From Bin80 sp964291275 (GTDB lineage: Bacteria > Bacteroidota > Rhodothermia > Rhodothermales > Bin80), in the NCBI GenBank assembly GCA_964291275.2, contig OZ219800.1, positions 992,001 through 1,056,000 of the forward strand: a stretch of DNA of 64,000 nucleotides, read 5' to 3'. Numbering within the stretch: position 1 is the stretch's first letter; each line of letters starts with the position of its first letter. Below the pieces are notes generated by a model, which did no database searches, was not told the origin of the DNA, and saw only the letters and a program-made list of their open reading frames with translations. Positions 18,054 through 27,953 of the stretch are shown piece after piece. The translations under genes and the position numbers were made by a program.

Positions 18054-21000
18054 ATCGGCATGCGTCCTGCTGGCGGGCTTTCTGTGTGCGTGCGCCGCAG
18101 AACAGGAGCCGCTTTTTGAACAAATCCCCGCCATAGAGGCGGGGATCGACTTTGAGAATACGCTGCGGTATGATGACGACTTCAATGTTTATCGCTACCG
18201 TAACTTCTATAACGGAGGGGGCGTCGCAATCGGGGACGTTAACGGCGATGGACTCCCTGATGTGTTCCTGACCGGCAACCAGGTGCCCAACCGTCTGTAT
18301 CTGAACCGGGGTAACTTTCTGTTTGAGGACGCATCCGAAGAGGCAGGTATCATGGGCACACACGCCTGGAGTACCGGGGTCAGCATGGCGGATATCAATG
18401 GGGATGGACGCCTGGATATTTATGTCTGTAACTCGGGAATTTCACCCGGAGATGACCGGCGAAACGAGCTTTACATCAATCAGGGCGATGGGACCTTCTT
18501 GGAAACAGCACACTCCTATGGACTTGATGATGCCGGACTGTCAACACATGCGACTTTCCTGGACTACGACCTCGACGGTGATGTGGACATGTTTCTGGTT
18601 AACAACTCATTCCGCAGTATCCTGGATTTTAATCTCGAAGTCAATACGCGCCATATACCACATATGGTCGGCGGGGACCGGTTATTCCGTAATGAGGCCC
18701 CGGATGCACGTTTTACTGATGTAACTGTATCGTCCGGGATCTATAACAGTGAAATTGGCTTTGGTCTTGGTGCTTCCGTGGGAGATGTCAACCGTGACGG
18801 ATGGCCCGATCTCTATATCTCCAATGATTTCTTTGAACATGATTACCTCTACATAAATAATCAGGACGGGACTTTCTCCGAGTCGCTTCGCAAGAGCATA
18901 AAGAGTGTAAGTGCAGCAGCGATGGGGGCCGATATGGCTGATCTTAACGGTGATGGTTATCTGGACATTTTCGTTACCGACATGCTGCCGGCAATGAATG
19001 ATCGCCTCAAGACTGTATCCTCGTTCGATAGCTGGACGCGCTATCAAGCCTATGTACGCGATGACTACTATCACCAATTTACGCGCAATACGCTGCAGAT
19101 TAACCGGGGACCCGCCCCTGATACTCCTTCTGAGATTCGCTTCACTGAAGCTGGTCGGCTGCTCAGCGTTGAAGCGAGTGATTGGAGTTGGGGAGCACTC
19201 ATAGCTGACTACGATCACAACGGAAAACGAGACATCTTTGTAGCCAACGGTATCTACCGTGATCTTACCAATGCAGACTATCTGAAAGCAATTCGTGACG
19301 AAAATACCCGAGACCTCCTGACCAGTGAGAATTATGTGGATTGGAAAATACTAATCGAAATGATTCCGGTTCAGGCAGTCCCGAATCACATGTTTGCCGG
19401 CCTCGAAAGGCGGCCTTTCGTTGATGTAACCCAGGCGTGGGGCCTCGCGACACCAGGTTTTTCAAATGGAAGCGCGTACGGTGATCTGGATATAGATGGC
19501 GATCTGGACCTGTTGGTCAACAACCTTGGCGGTCCCCCCATGATTTTTCGCAACCGCGCAACCGACCACTTCAGTGACCGCTATTCATTGCAGATCGAAC
19601 TTGAGGGAATCTCTCCAAATACACAGGCGGTGGGAACCCAGATCAGCGCCTGGCATGACTCCAAGCTTTGGTATATCGAACAACAACCTGTGAGAGGCTT
19701 TCAGAGCAGTGTTGATCCCGTATTACATCTGGGCCTTGGGGATAATATTAAAACATTGGACTCGCTAGTGGTCCGCTGGCCAAATGGTGCGACATCCCTG
19801 CATGAAGCTGTGGGTACAAACCGGCGCCTGCAACTCCAGGAACCTCCAGCGAGCCCACACACCAACCAGGGTATCCAAGTGTTACCTACACCACTTCTGA
19901 TCCCTCTTGATGCGAATTCGATCGGGCTTAACTGGCAACACATAGAGAATGTGTTCAGTGACTTTGACCAGCAGCCTATGCTTTTTCACATGCGCTCAAC
20001 AGAGGGACCGGCCATGTGTAAAGGAGATTTGAATGGAGATGGAAGAGAGGACCTGTACCTCGGCGGAGCAAGGGGACAACCCGGAGCGATCTTTGTCCAG
20101 ACTGACCAGGGGTCATTTGAACGAATTGAACAGACCGTCCTTGCAGAGGACGCGCCTTCAGAAGATGTGGACTGCGAATGGCTTGACGTAGATGCTGACG
20201 GAGATCAGGATCTCTACGTAGCGAGCGGCAGCAGTGAATTGCCGAGTAGCAGTTCCGCCCTGGTGGACCGGTTATACATCAATGACGGTGACGGTAATCT
20301 CCAGAGAGGTGAATCGCTCATGAGTCTGGCTACACGCGGGTTTAATCCGACTTCAGCTGTCTGTTCTGCTGATTTCGACGGAGATGGAGATATAGATCTC
20401 TTTCTCGGCACCCGGCTGCAGCCATTTGCATTTGGCCTTCCAGCCACTAGCCGACTGCTGCTCAACGATGGAACCGGAAAATTCGCCAATGCCACTCCAC
20501 GGCTTGCCCCGAGCCTGGAATCCATTGGTCTTGTAACGGATGCAGCGTGTGCGGATTTTGATGGGGATGCTGAACCGGATATTCTCGTCAGTGGCGAGTG
20601 GATGCCGCTCATTTTGTTGAAAAACGACCGCGGTACACTTACCCCCATGGACACTGGGCTGCAAAGTGCCACAGGATGGTGGCAATCAGTCCTAGCAACA
20701 GATATTGACGAAGACGGAGACTTGGACTTTGTTGCGGGCAATCATGGCCTGAACTCACGCTTCAAGCCACCTGTTGAGGTGTGGATCAGCGATTTTGACC
20801 GTAACGGTAGAGTAGAGCAAATCTTTTCCCGGACCATAGACGGTCGCCAATTCCCTTGGCATCTGCGTCATGACCTGGTCGAACAACTGCCCCATCTGGT
20901 ACGCACATTCCCCACCTACGCATCTTATGCGGATGCCACCATTCAGGACATTTTTTCAGACGAGGAACTGACCCGGGCCGTGCACCTACTGGCTACTGAA

Positions 21001-21354
21001 CTCAGAAGTATGATTGGTATTAACGACGGGACGGGGAGCTTCACGCTCATTCCGGGGCCAGAAGAACTACAACTCTCTCCTGTTTACGGGCTTGCTGACC
21101 TACAAACTGCACATGGACACATCATACTGGCAGGAGGTAACCTGCACGAAGTAAAGCCGGAAGCGGGAAGATATGATGCGAGCTATGGTACTGCACTCAG
21201 GAGCCCCTCTATGGAACCCCTGACCTGGCACGAGTCCGGCTTCTTTGTCGAGGGACAAGTGCGACAAATCCTGACACTGGAAGCCAACAACCGCACACTG
21301 GTGATTGTAGCCCGCAACAATGATACGCTTAGCGTCTTTGCGCATGCGCAGTAG
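18046..21354 (+). CDS. CRTAC1-family double-block FG-GAP/ASPIC lipoprotein
   Basis: 1102 residues. A short leader ends in the lipobox FLCAC. The first half repeats the layout of the 619-residue neighbour: loops DVNGDGLPDVFLTGN, DINGDGRLDIYVCN, DYDLDGDVDMFLVNN, DVNRDGWPDLYISND, DLNGDGYLDIFVTDM, DYDHNGKRDIFVANG and DLDIDGDLDLLVNN, then an ASPIC domain ending near residue 600. A second propeller block follows (DLNGDGREDLYLGGARGQPGA, DVDADGDQDLYVASG, DFDGDGDIDLFLGTR, DFDGDAEPDILVSGEWMP, DIDEDGDLDFVAGNHGLN). It is likely surface-exposed; the ligand is unknown. It overlaps its upstream neighbour by 8 bases and the downstream start by 11. Confidence 0.88.
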   Translation: MDKSACVLLAGFLCACAAEQEPLFEQIPAIEAGIDFENTLRYDDDFNVYRYRNFYNGGGVAIGDVNGDGLPDVFLTGNQVPNRLYLNRGNFLFEDASEEAGIMGTHAWSTGVSMADINGDGRLDIYVCNSGISPGDDRRNELYINQGDGTFLETAHSYGLDDAGLSTHATFLDYDLDGDVDMFLVNNSFRSILDFNLEVNTRHIPHMVGGDRLFRNEAPDARFTDVTVSSGIYNSEIGFGLGASVGDVNRDGWPDLYISNDFFEHDYLYINNQDGTFSESLRKSIKSVSAAAMGADMADLNGDGYLDIFVTDMLPAMNDRLKTVSSFDSWTRYQAYVRDDYYHQFTRNTLQINRGPAPDTPSEIRFTEAGRLLSVEASDWSWGALIADYDHNGKRDIFVANGIYRDLTNADYLKAIRDENTRDLLTSENYVDWKILIEMIPVQAVPNHMFAGLERRPFVDVTQAWGLATPGFSNGSAYGDLDIDGDLDLLVNNLGGPPMIFRNRATDHFSDRYSLQIELEGISPNTQAVGTQISAWHDSKLWYIEQQPVRGFQSSVDPVLHLGLGDNIKTLDSLVVRWPNGATSLHEAVGTNRRLQLQEPPASPHTNQGIQVLPTPLLIPLDANSIGLNWQHIENVFSDFDQQPMLFHMRSTEGPAMCKGDLNGDGREDLYLGGARGQPGAIFVQTDQGSFERIEQTVLAEDAPSEDVDCEWLDVDADGDQDLYVASGSSELPSSSSALVDRLYINDGDGNLQRGESLMSLATRGFNPTSAVCSADFDGDGDIDLFLGTRLQPFAFGLPATSRLLLNDGTGKFANATPRLAPSLESIGLVTDAACADFDGDAEPDILVSGEWMPLILLKNDRGTLTPMDTGLQSATGWWQSVLATDIDEDGDLDFVAGNHGLNSRFKPPVEVWISDFDRNGRVEQIFSRTIDGRQFPWHLRHDLVEQLPHLVRTFPTYASYADATIQDIFSDEELTRAVHLLATELRSMIGINDGTGSFTLIPGPEELQLSPVYGLADLQTAHGHIILAGGNLHEVKPEAGRYDASYGTALRSPSMEPLTWHESGFFVEGQVRQILTLEANNRTLVIVARNNDTLSVFAHAQ

Positions 21355-24300
21355 CTATGTTCTGCTTCTGGTGATCCTCATGGGTTGTTCCAGGGTTGGC
21401 CCAGATAATACGCTGTTCACACTCTTGGACGGAGACCGGACCGGTGTTTATTTCAGCAACACGCTCGTACCGGAAGACGATTTCAACATCATTGACTATC
21501 TGTATTTTTACGACGGCGGCGGCGTCGCAATTGGCGACATCAACAATGACCGTCTGCCTGACATCCTTCTCACGGGCAATCAGGTGTCTGACCGACTCTA
21601 CCTGAATCGCGGAGACTTCCGGTTTGAAGACATTACCGCAGCAGCCGGAATAGGCTTCAGTGAAAACACCTGGTCAACCGGTGTCAGTATGGCAGACGTG
21701 AATGGTGATGGATGGCTTGATATTTATATCTGCCGGGTGAACCACCTCGGAAAAACCGGCCATAACCTGCTTTACATAAACCAGCAGGATGGCACTTTCC
21801 AGGAGGAGAGCCGCCGCTACGGGCTCAACTTTGAAGGTCTCTCCACCCATACGACCTGGCTGGATTATGATCGTGACGGAGATCTGGATCTGTACCTGCT
21901 CAATCATGCGATTCACTCACGTGAATCACATGTGCCCTCATGGCGAAGAATTATCGATGCTCCAAGGGTCGGGGATAAGTTTTACCGCCAGGACGATGGT
22001 TATTTCGTAAGCATTGCGGCGGAAGTAGGGATCTACAGCAGCGCACTGGGCTACGGTCTGGGCATAGCAGCAAGTGATCTGAATATAGACGGCTGGCCTG
22101 ACCTATACGTCGGCAATGATTTCCATGAAGACGACTACCTGTACCTGAATAGCGGACGCGGCACTTTTGTTGAATCTCTTTGGCAAACAACCGGCTATAC
22201 CAGTCGCTCGACCATGGGGATTGACGTGGCTGACCTGAACAATGATGGCCTTCCAGACATTGTCGCACTGGATATGCTACCATCGGATCTGGCTACGCGA
22301 CGAACATCCGGCGGCTCGGATGCCGACGTGATCGCCCGGATCAAAGCAGAGCTTGGTTATGGCTCACAGGTTTCACGCAACACGCTGCAGTTGAATCGCG
22401 GAGTAACACCTGATGGGCGCCCCTTCTTCAGCGAGATAGCCACCTTTGCCGGCATTGAAGCAACCGACTGGTCCTGGTCTCCCTTGGTGGGTGATTTTGA
22501 TGGTGATGGCTGGAAAGACCTATACATTACTAATGGGATCCCTGGCCGCCCGAATGATCTGGATTACATAGAGTACGTCTCGGCGCCTGATGTTCAACGT
22601 ATACTCAATGTGGGCACACCAGCACAGGAAGCTAAAATTGCACAACGAATGCCTGCTGCTGTTGTGCCCAATTATGCATTCAGAGGTGGAAGCAACCTGC
22701 GCTTCGAGGATGTTGGTTCTGACTGGGGACTGGCCGAGCGTGTCATAGGTAATGGTGCAGCATACGGTGATCTGGATCTGGATGGAGATCTCGACCTAGT
22801 CGTCAACGCACTGAATAATAACGCGCTGATTTACCGTAACGAATCCACGAGCGGTTACATTTCTGTTCAGTTGCGCGGTGCAGGAAAAAACACATCCGCA
22901 TTTGGCGCCAGAGTCAGCGTATGGGCAGCTGATATCTACGGTACTCAAGAGCAATTCCCCTCTCGCGGGTTCCAATCATCTGTCGATCACGTATTGAGTT
23001 TTGGAATTGGTGACGCACCAGATGCTGATTCTGTGGTTGTGACCTGGCCTTCTGGTCTTCGCACAGTCGTAGGACCTGTGGCTGCCGGTTCGCGCCTTAT
23101 CCTGGATGAGGTGGATGGTATAGTAGTTGAGATTCAAAAGACTCCATCCCCCGATATAAAGGTGGAACCGGTGATTGAACATGGTCTCTCGTTCGAGCAC
23201 CAGGAGGATGAACCACGGGATTTTGAAATCCTTCCACTCCTACCGTACTGGCGCAGTATGCGCGGCCCCGCGCTGGCGGTAGCAGACGTGAACGGAGATA
23301 ACCTTGAAGATGTCTACCTGGGAGGTGCTCGTGGCCAGTCTGGCGCGCTTTATCTGCAATCGCAGGAAGGTCGTTTTCGGCAAACATCTTTTCCGGACTC
23401 GCATGAAACCCATGAAGATACCTATGCTCTATTCCTGGATGCCGATGGGGATGGTGACCAGGATCTGTATGTAGCAAGTGGTGGATGGACCGGACCAAGC
23501 ACACTGCATCAGGACCGACTGTACATGAACATGGGGCATGGAGGCTTTCTTGCAGATTCCAGCCGACTGCCTGTGATAAACTCAAACGGGACCATCGTAG
23601 CTGCGATAGATTTTGATGATGACGGAGATATAGATCTCTTTGTTGGATCAGATACTGCTCCTGAAACATATGGAGAACCCGGACGCAGCAGTCTGCTGCA
23701 AAATGATGGAACCGGACATTTTATTGATATCACTGCACAATTGGCCCCTACTTTGCAACATGCCGGACATGTAACAAGTGCGGTCTGGACAAACCTCTTA
23801 GGTTCTTCACTTCCCGATTTAGTCTTAGCTGGGGAATGGATGCCCATCACGATCTTCGAGAACCTAGGAACCACCTTGGTTAACCGAACAGACTCTCTTG
23901 GGCTTTCTGAAACAATCGGTCTCTGGCAAAGCTTATCTGTCCAAGACTTGGATGGAGATGGGTTCAAAGATCTGGTAGCGGGCAATCTCGGCTTGAACAC
24001 CATGTTGAGTTTACCCCTAGCGTTGTTTGTCGGTGATTTTGATCAGGACGGACGCACAGATCCGGTCGTGGCACAGTGGCAGGAAAAGCAGTGGTATGCA
24101 TGGGCCACACGCGACATGCTGCTCAACCAAATACCCGGATCCGCCTCAAAAATGCCCACCTATGACGCCTATTCAGATCTCTCCATTGCAGATTTGTTTG
24201 GAAATAGTATTGAGCCGAGTTACGTGATTCAAACCCTGGAATCTGCGGTTTACTGGAACATGGCAAATAGAGGCTTCACTACGGAACCACTGCCTGATGA

Positions 24301-24607
24301 ACTCCAATGGGCACCAGTATTGGTTTCAACCTCTGTCCCGTTGGATAAATCCGGGGAATCTGCCTGGTTTTTTGCCGGCAACCTGTCTGGAACCAGCGAA
24401 GCCCTAGGTACACTGAGTGCAGGATGGGGCTCGGTCGTTTATTTCACAGAAACGCGTGAGATGGCGGTTATTCACGGCACTGGGTTTCGTGTTCCGGGCG
24501 ATACCCGTGGGATTCGTTTACTCCAGGGCAGTCCCTCCAGGATTATAGTAGTCCGCTCAGATGATGGCCCAATGGTGTTTGAAGTGAGGTCGAAGCTTGA
24601 TGAATAA
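21344..24607 (+). CDS. CRTAC1-family double-block FG-GAP/ASPIC lipoprotein
   Basis: About 1087 residues from the ATG at 21344 (MRSSYVLLLVILMGCS, lipobox VILMGC). An in-frame ATG at 21320 would add eight residues and blur the signal, so 21344 is preferred. It has the same two-block architecture as the preceding gene: DINNDRLPDILLTGN, DVNGDGWLDIYICR, DYDRDGDLDLYLLN, DLNNDGLPDIVALDM, DFDGDGWKDLYITNG and DLDLDGDLDLVVNA, an ASPIC domain (RGFQSSVDHVLSFGIG), then DVNGDNLEDVYLGGARGQSGA, DADGDGDQDLYVASGG, DFDDDGDIDLFVGSD and DLDGDGFKDLVAGNLGLN. Last gene of the four-gene operon; no clear hairpin follows its stop. Confidence 0.88.
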   Translation: MRSSYVLLLVILMGCSRVGPDNTLFTLLDGDRTGVYFSNTLVPEDDFNIIDYLYFYDGGGVAIGDINNDRLPDILLTGNQVSDRLYLNRGDFRFEDITAAAGIGFSENTWSTGVSMADVNGDGWLDIYICRVNHLGKTGHNLLYINQQDGTFQEESRRYGLNFEGLSTHTTWLDYDRDGDLDLYLLNHAIHSRESHVPSWRRIIDAPRVGDKFYRQDDGYFVSIAAEVGIYSSALGYGLGIAASDLNIDGWPDLYVGNDFHEDDYLYLNSGRGTFVESLWQTTGYTSRSTMGIDVADLNNDGLPDIVALDMLPSDLATRRTSGGSDADVIARIKAELGYGSQVSRNTLQLNRGVTPDGRPFFSEIATFAGIEATDWSWSPLVGDFDGDGWKDLYITNGIPGRPNDLDYIEYVSAPDVQRILNVGTPAQEAKIAQRMPAAVVPNYAFRGGSNLRFEDVGSDWGLAERVIGNGAAYGDLDLDGDLDLVVNALNNNALIYRNESTSGYISVQLRGAGKNTSAFGARVSVWAADIYGTQEQFPSRGFQSSVDHVLSFGIGDAPDADSVVVTWPSGLRTVVGPVAAGSRLILDEVDGIVVEIQKTPSPDIKVEPVIEHGLSFEHQEDEPRDFEILPLLPYWRSMRGPALAVADVNGDNLEDVYLGGARGQSGALYLQSQEGRFRQTSFPDSHETHEDTYALFLDADGDGDQDLYVASGGWTGPSTLHQDRLYMNMGHGGFLADSSRLPVINSNGTIVAAIDFDDDGDIDLFVGSDTAPETYGEPGRSSLLQNDGTGHFIDITAQLAPTLQHAGHVTSAVWTNLLGSSLPDLVLAGEWMPITIFENLGTTLVNRTDSLGLSETIGLWQSLSVQDLDGDGFKDLVAGNLGLNTMLSLPLALFVGDFDQDGRTDPVVAQWQEKQWYAWATRDMLLNQIPGSASKMPTYDAYSDLSIADLFGNSIEPSYVIQTLESAVYWNMANRGFTTEPLPDELQWAPVLVSTSVPLDKSGESAWFFAGNLSGTSEALGTLSAGWGSVVYFTETREMAVIHGTGFRVPGDTRGIRLLQGSPSRIIVVRSDDGPMVFEVRSKLDE

Positions 24608-25014
24608 TCGGCTTAGGAACAACCCTTTGGGGATGTTTGATTGAGCTGAGTTCATTCATATACCACATAGCCGAGATCTTGGCCAACCTGATCACATTAA
24701 TCGAGAAAAGGACCCAAAGCACCAACCTGTCGCTCTAAAGGCGTGGGGCAAAGTTAATCGCCCCCAGGTGCGGCCTAGACCCCCGGCAGTCTCTGGACAG
24801 TGCGCTTGCTGTTGATGGGAAACCTTCAGATCTTTAGCTACGGTTTTATAGCTCACGATCCCCCTCCGATGGTGCTATTAGCAACGTGAGAAAACCGTAT
24901 GATGCTCTTCCATTTGTTGCTCCGGCACCCCGCGAAGCTCCACCCCGGAGCTTTCACACTTCAGCACACCGGAGAATCCTGCAGGTTCGTAAGAGGTCGA
25001 CCATCGCGATCAAC
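24608..25014. other. Intergenic region between converging genes
   Basis: No gene is supported. It contains the imperfect long hairpin listed at 24841-24899. Confidence 0.5.
24841..24899. repeat. Imperfect long inverted repeat
   Basis: ACGGTTTT then CTCACG (after a 4-base ATAG bulge) pair with CGTGAG and AAAACCGT. This gives a 14-bp stem and a loop of about 27 bases. No T-run follows. It could be a structured 3' region for the converging transcripts or a trace of a mobile-element end. Confidence 0.5.
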
Positions 25015-25368
25015 CTAATGATCACTCCAGACCGCAAGTTCGTTACCGTTGGGGTCAAGAAAATGAAATCTCCGACCACCCGGAAAAGAAAAAATTGGCC
25101 GACAAATTTTAGAACCAGCAGAGGTAATGCGCTCCAATGTGGCCTCCAAATCCTCCGCATAAAGAACCACCAGCGCAGCGCCCTTGTTACTGTCAGACTT
25201 CAACGGGGAGCGGTAGAAGCCGCCATCAAGTCGGCCGTCGTTGAAGGCACAGTAGTCATTACCAAAGTCTTGAAATACCCAACCAAACACCTTCTGATAA
25301 AAAACCTTTGTACTCGCAAGATCTTCTGCAGGTAGTTCAATGTAGTTGATTCGGCTGTCTTCAAGCAT
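25015..25368 (-). CDS. VOC (glyoxalase/bleomycin-resistance) family protein
   Basis: 117 residues, one vicinal-oxygen-chelate module: NYIELPAEDLASTKVFYQKVFGW at the start, then AFNDGRLDGGFYR, VVLYAEDLEATLERITSAG and FHFLDPNGNELAVW at the end. The terminal Glu in GNELAVW and an N-terminal Glu are typical metal-ligand positions. Length and pattern are normal for the small single-domain class, which acts as a dimer. The substrate cannot be inferred. It stands alone and converges on the CRTAC1 operon. Confidence 0.9.
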   Translation of the reverse strand: MLEDSRINYIELPAEDLASTKVFYQKVFGWVFQDFGNDYCAFNDGRLDGGFYRSPLKSDSNKGAALVVLYAEDLEATLERITSAGSKICRPIFSFPGGRRFHFLDPNGNELAVWSDH

Positions 25369-25776
25369 GATTAGATATTAGATTCCAAGCATATACCAGA
25401 CCCGCAACCTCGTGATCCATCGCGAATCATCCTTTCTCCCACCATACAGAGATCCTCGTAGAATCAATATACCCTGACTGCCCTTCCATTATCACCCGAG
25501 CAAGCCCCCTTTGTAGACGTCGTGTTACCTATATACATAAGAAGATCCCGCTTTACGGGATTGTTTGACCCATGGTGATCTCCGAACTCCCGTTGAGGCT
25601 TCTTAACCGAATTCGCTTCATGAGCCGTCATCTGTTCCCCCTGGCTCCAGGGACATAATTCACCGCTAGTCCAAACCGACGATGCCATTAATCTGATGCA
25701 TCCTATCACCAATCTTGCGCGAAGCGGCCATAGTCTAGGATTTTTTTTGTATCACTCCTTTTTCTAGGTGAGTTAT
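25369..25776. other. Intergenic region
   Basis: No confident gene. A 6-bp hairpin (ATCCCG, CTTTA loop, CGGGAT) at 25545-25561 followed by TGTTT could be a weak terminator. The region ends at the target duplication TTAT (25773-25776) of IS copy 2. Confidence 0.4.
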
Positions 25777-27379
25777 GAGCTAATTGCAAAACCCATTTTG
25801 CTGCAACTGGTGAACCGGCCAATTCGGGACATAAATGGGTCTGATTTTCTTGGAATACGTGAATGATTGGCCTGTGTTCACCGCTTTCTTCGAAGCTGTG
25901 GGTGATTGGCCTTCAACGAGGTGTTAACTTGGAGAATTTTGTCCACGATCCGTGCGGACTCTACGCATCGATCCCACGGCTTCTGTATTCCAGAACCCCC
26001 CAATTCTGTACGCGACCACTCGACGATCCGGTTTAGTGGACCATCCGCAGCAGTTGATCCACCGTGAGCACAACAATTCCAAACATCAGGTGACACATCA
26101 CTTTGCTGTGCCCACGCACCCGTACATGGCGTCCACCAAACTCATCTTTGAGTCGTCCAAAGACCCGCTCCACGGTCGAACGTTCCTTGTAGCGCGCCCG
26201 CTCAGGTGGAATAAACCCGGCACTGCGCTGTGCCTTCTGCTCACGACGGTGCGCCGCCTTTCGATTACGCGGATTCGTGTCAATGATCGGCACATGTCCC
26301 GCTGCCGTACTGTGTGCGTGAATCTCCTTCGCGTCATACGCACTATCCATGAGATCATAGCAGTTGTCCACCCGCTCACCCGTCATGGTCGCCAATGGAA
26401 TGGCCGCTTGGCTATCGTGCAGGGACGCGGAAGATAGCATACAGCTGATCGGAATCCCGCCGTCTGCTGCATCTATATGTAGCTTATATCCCGTCCAGGA
26501 TTGCGTATGCCCTTTCGCATTTCGCTTGCTCCCCACCGTGCACGCCTTGGGCAAATCCGCCAACATCTCCGCTTTGTTCATGGTACGCTGGCGCTCCAAA
26601 CGCGTGGGGACCTTTGGACGTTCCTCCCCCTTCCGTGGACGCCCACGCTTGCGTTTCACCGGTTCCGGCGCCTTTTTCTTCGGCACCGGCTTCTCTCTTG
26701 CCTCAATCGCCGTCGAATCCCGCGAAATATGGCCCACCAACGAATCCGCGTAGCTCTCCTGAATCAAGACTTCGTGGATCCGTGTCGGTAACTCGGACTC
26801 CGCAAACTCCTTGAACGCACGGGAAAATGTGGACGCACTGGGCACATCCCGCTGCCGCGACCAACCACACATCGACCGAAGCAATGGGTCCGAAAGTAGG
26901 CGCTCTCGCAATCCGGCAGTCGTCGGAATATTCAAGACCATCTTGGCCAGAAACGACCGTGCAAGCGAAACCCGAGATGCCAGCGGGCGCCCCGGCGTGC
27001 GGAACGAGGTGCGGGGCAGAAAATCCTCCACACACACCATCTCGAATACCAACAACAACTTCTGGTACCGTTTGGGCAACGAACCAAATTCCTCCTCCAC
27101 CCAAGGAAACAATTCCCGTTGGCAGGCAATATAAAAACCTCGTATTTTCTTCCTAAGGGACATGGGAGACTCCGGTTTTCGTGGAAAATTGTCGACACTA
27201 ATTGATACGAAATCCGGGGGACTCCGGTCCCTTTTTTAGCCCTATCGAGGGATGTTTCTATGCTCGGGGCGGATACAAATCCCAATCAAAATCGCCTCCT
27301 CTACCCAGAGACACCAACCAGAAACCGTGACCTCAAAATTCCAAAAAATCCCCCGATTTGAGAGTTTTGCAACTGGCTC
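25777..27379 (-). mobile_element. IS5/IS1182-type insertion sequence, copy 2 (intact)
   Basis: 1603 bp with inverted-repeat ends (GAGCCAGTTGCAAAAC and GAGCTAATTGCAAAAC). The 4-bp duplication TTAT lies at 25773-25776 and 27380-27383. A roughly 215-bp untranslated leader precedes the transposase. This copy shows the sequence of the empty intron site in copy 1. It ends 49 bases before the MerR gene start. Confidence 0.95.
26033..27163 (-). CDS. DDE transposase (IS5/IS1182-type), intact
   Basis: 376 residues starting MSLRKKIRGFYI. An N-terminal DUF772-like region covers about 20-150. A basic, lysine/arginine/proline linker (EPVKRKRGRPRKGEERPK) follows near 175-195. The DDE_Tnp_1 domain has Asp in SRDSTAIEA (about 145), Asp in LMDSAYDA (about 275) and Glu in STVERVFGRLKDEF (about 340). 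It acts on the GAGCYAGTTGCAAAAC ends. It differs from copy 1 by a handful of substitutions. It has the only unbroken start codon of the two and could mobilise both. Confidence 0.93.
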   Translation of the reverse strand: MSLRKKIRGFYIACQRELFPWVEEEFGSLPKRYQKLLLVFEMVCVEDFLPRTSFRTPGRPLASRVSLARSFLAKMVLNIPTTAGLRERLLSDPLLRSMCGWSRQRDVPSASTFSRAFKEFAESELPTRIHEVLIQESYADSLVGHISRDSTAIEAREKPVPKKKAPEPVKRKRGRPRKGEERPKVPTRLERQRTMNKAEMLADLPKACTVGSKRNAKGHTQSWTGYKLHIDAADGGIPISCMLSSASLHDSQAAIPLATMTGERVDNCYDLMDSAYDAKEIHAHSTAAGHVPIIDTNPRNRKAAHRREQKAQRSAGFIPPERARYKERSTVERVFGRLKDEFGGRHVRVRGHSKVMCHLMFGIVVLTVDQLLRMVH

Positions 27380-27401
27380 TTATGAAACTTTTTTTATCTT
27401 A

Positions 27402-27414
27402 ACAGTTATACTGT
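27402..27414. promoter_or_regulatory. Candidate MerR operator
   Basis: A perfect dyad, ACAGT-TAT-ACTGT, lies 14 bases before the merR-like start, followed by the AT-rich TATATATT. MerR regulators bind dyads inside their promoters, so autoregulation is plausible. The binding itself is inferred. Confidence 0.5.
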
Positions 27415-27428
27415 ATATATTAAGTGTC

Positions 27429-27860
27429 ATGAAAGAGCAAAAACACATATTCATTTTGCGCGAACTGGCCGACCTCGTTGGTCTGCCAATACGAACAGTT
27501 CGCTATTACATCCAGATAGGACTCATCGACCGTCCCGAAGGAGGTGGGCGTGGCGCCCACTATACAAAACGCCATCTTGAACAGCTTATCGAGATTCGTA
27601 AATGGCAGCAGGCCGGTTTGTCTTTGAAGCGCATACGGGAGCTGCTGAAAGTGGATGAAACAGAAACCCTGGTGCCACCACCAAGGCCACAGGAAAAGGG
27701 ATCTATCGAAATTAGAAGCCATGTGATGATTGATCGAGGCATTGAGCTAACCATCGATCCAGCGAGGTCCAATTTGACACCGGAAAAAGTCAGACAGCTT
27801 GTTGACAGCGTGATAGAGGCCTACGAAAAAACTCAAACAAGCAGAAAACAACAATCTTAA
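27429..27860 (+). CDS. MerR-family transcriptional regulator
   Basis: 143 residues from the ATG at 27429. An in-frame extension upstream lies inside the IS and is ignored. The winged helix reads FILRELADLVGLPIRTVRYYIQIGLI, then the wing (GGGRGAHYTKRHLEQLIEIRKWQQAG) and LSLKRIRELLKVDE. The C-terminal half (residues about 75-143) has no cysteine metal site or known effector domain. It contains EIRSHVMIDRGIELTIDP, which could be an oligomerisation or ligand segment. It lies 93 bases before the VIT/vWA gene on the same strand and is probably its regulator. The IS insertion is immediately upstream of its promoter. Confidence 0.9.
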   Translation: MKEQKHIFILRELADLVGLPIRTVRYYIQIGLIDRPEGGGRGAHYTKRHLEQLIEIRKWQQAGLSLKRIRELLKVDETETLVPPPRPQEKGSIEIRSHVMIDRGIELTIDPARSNLTPEKVRQLVDSVIEAYEKTQTSRKQQS

Positions 27861-27953
27861 TGAGATCTCTATTGGTAGCGGGTCTCACTTCATTATTGAA
27901 GCCAATCAGAAACTAATGATGGATTCACAAAACACGCCTGCGGAGGCACGACC

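Noticed and set aside
21320..21343. Upstream ATG for the last CRTAC1 gene
   Set aside because: It would lengthen the overlap to 35 bases and add eight residues before an already complete lipoprotein signal.
25464..25712. 82-residue minus-strand frame
   Set aside because: No hydrophobic core, family or ribosome site, and it spans a hairpin; probably chance.
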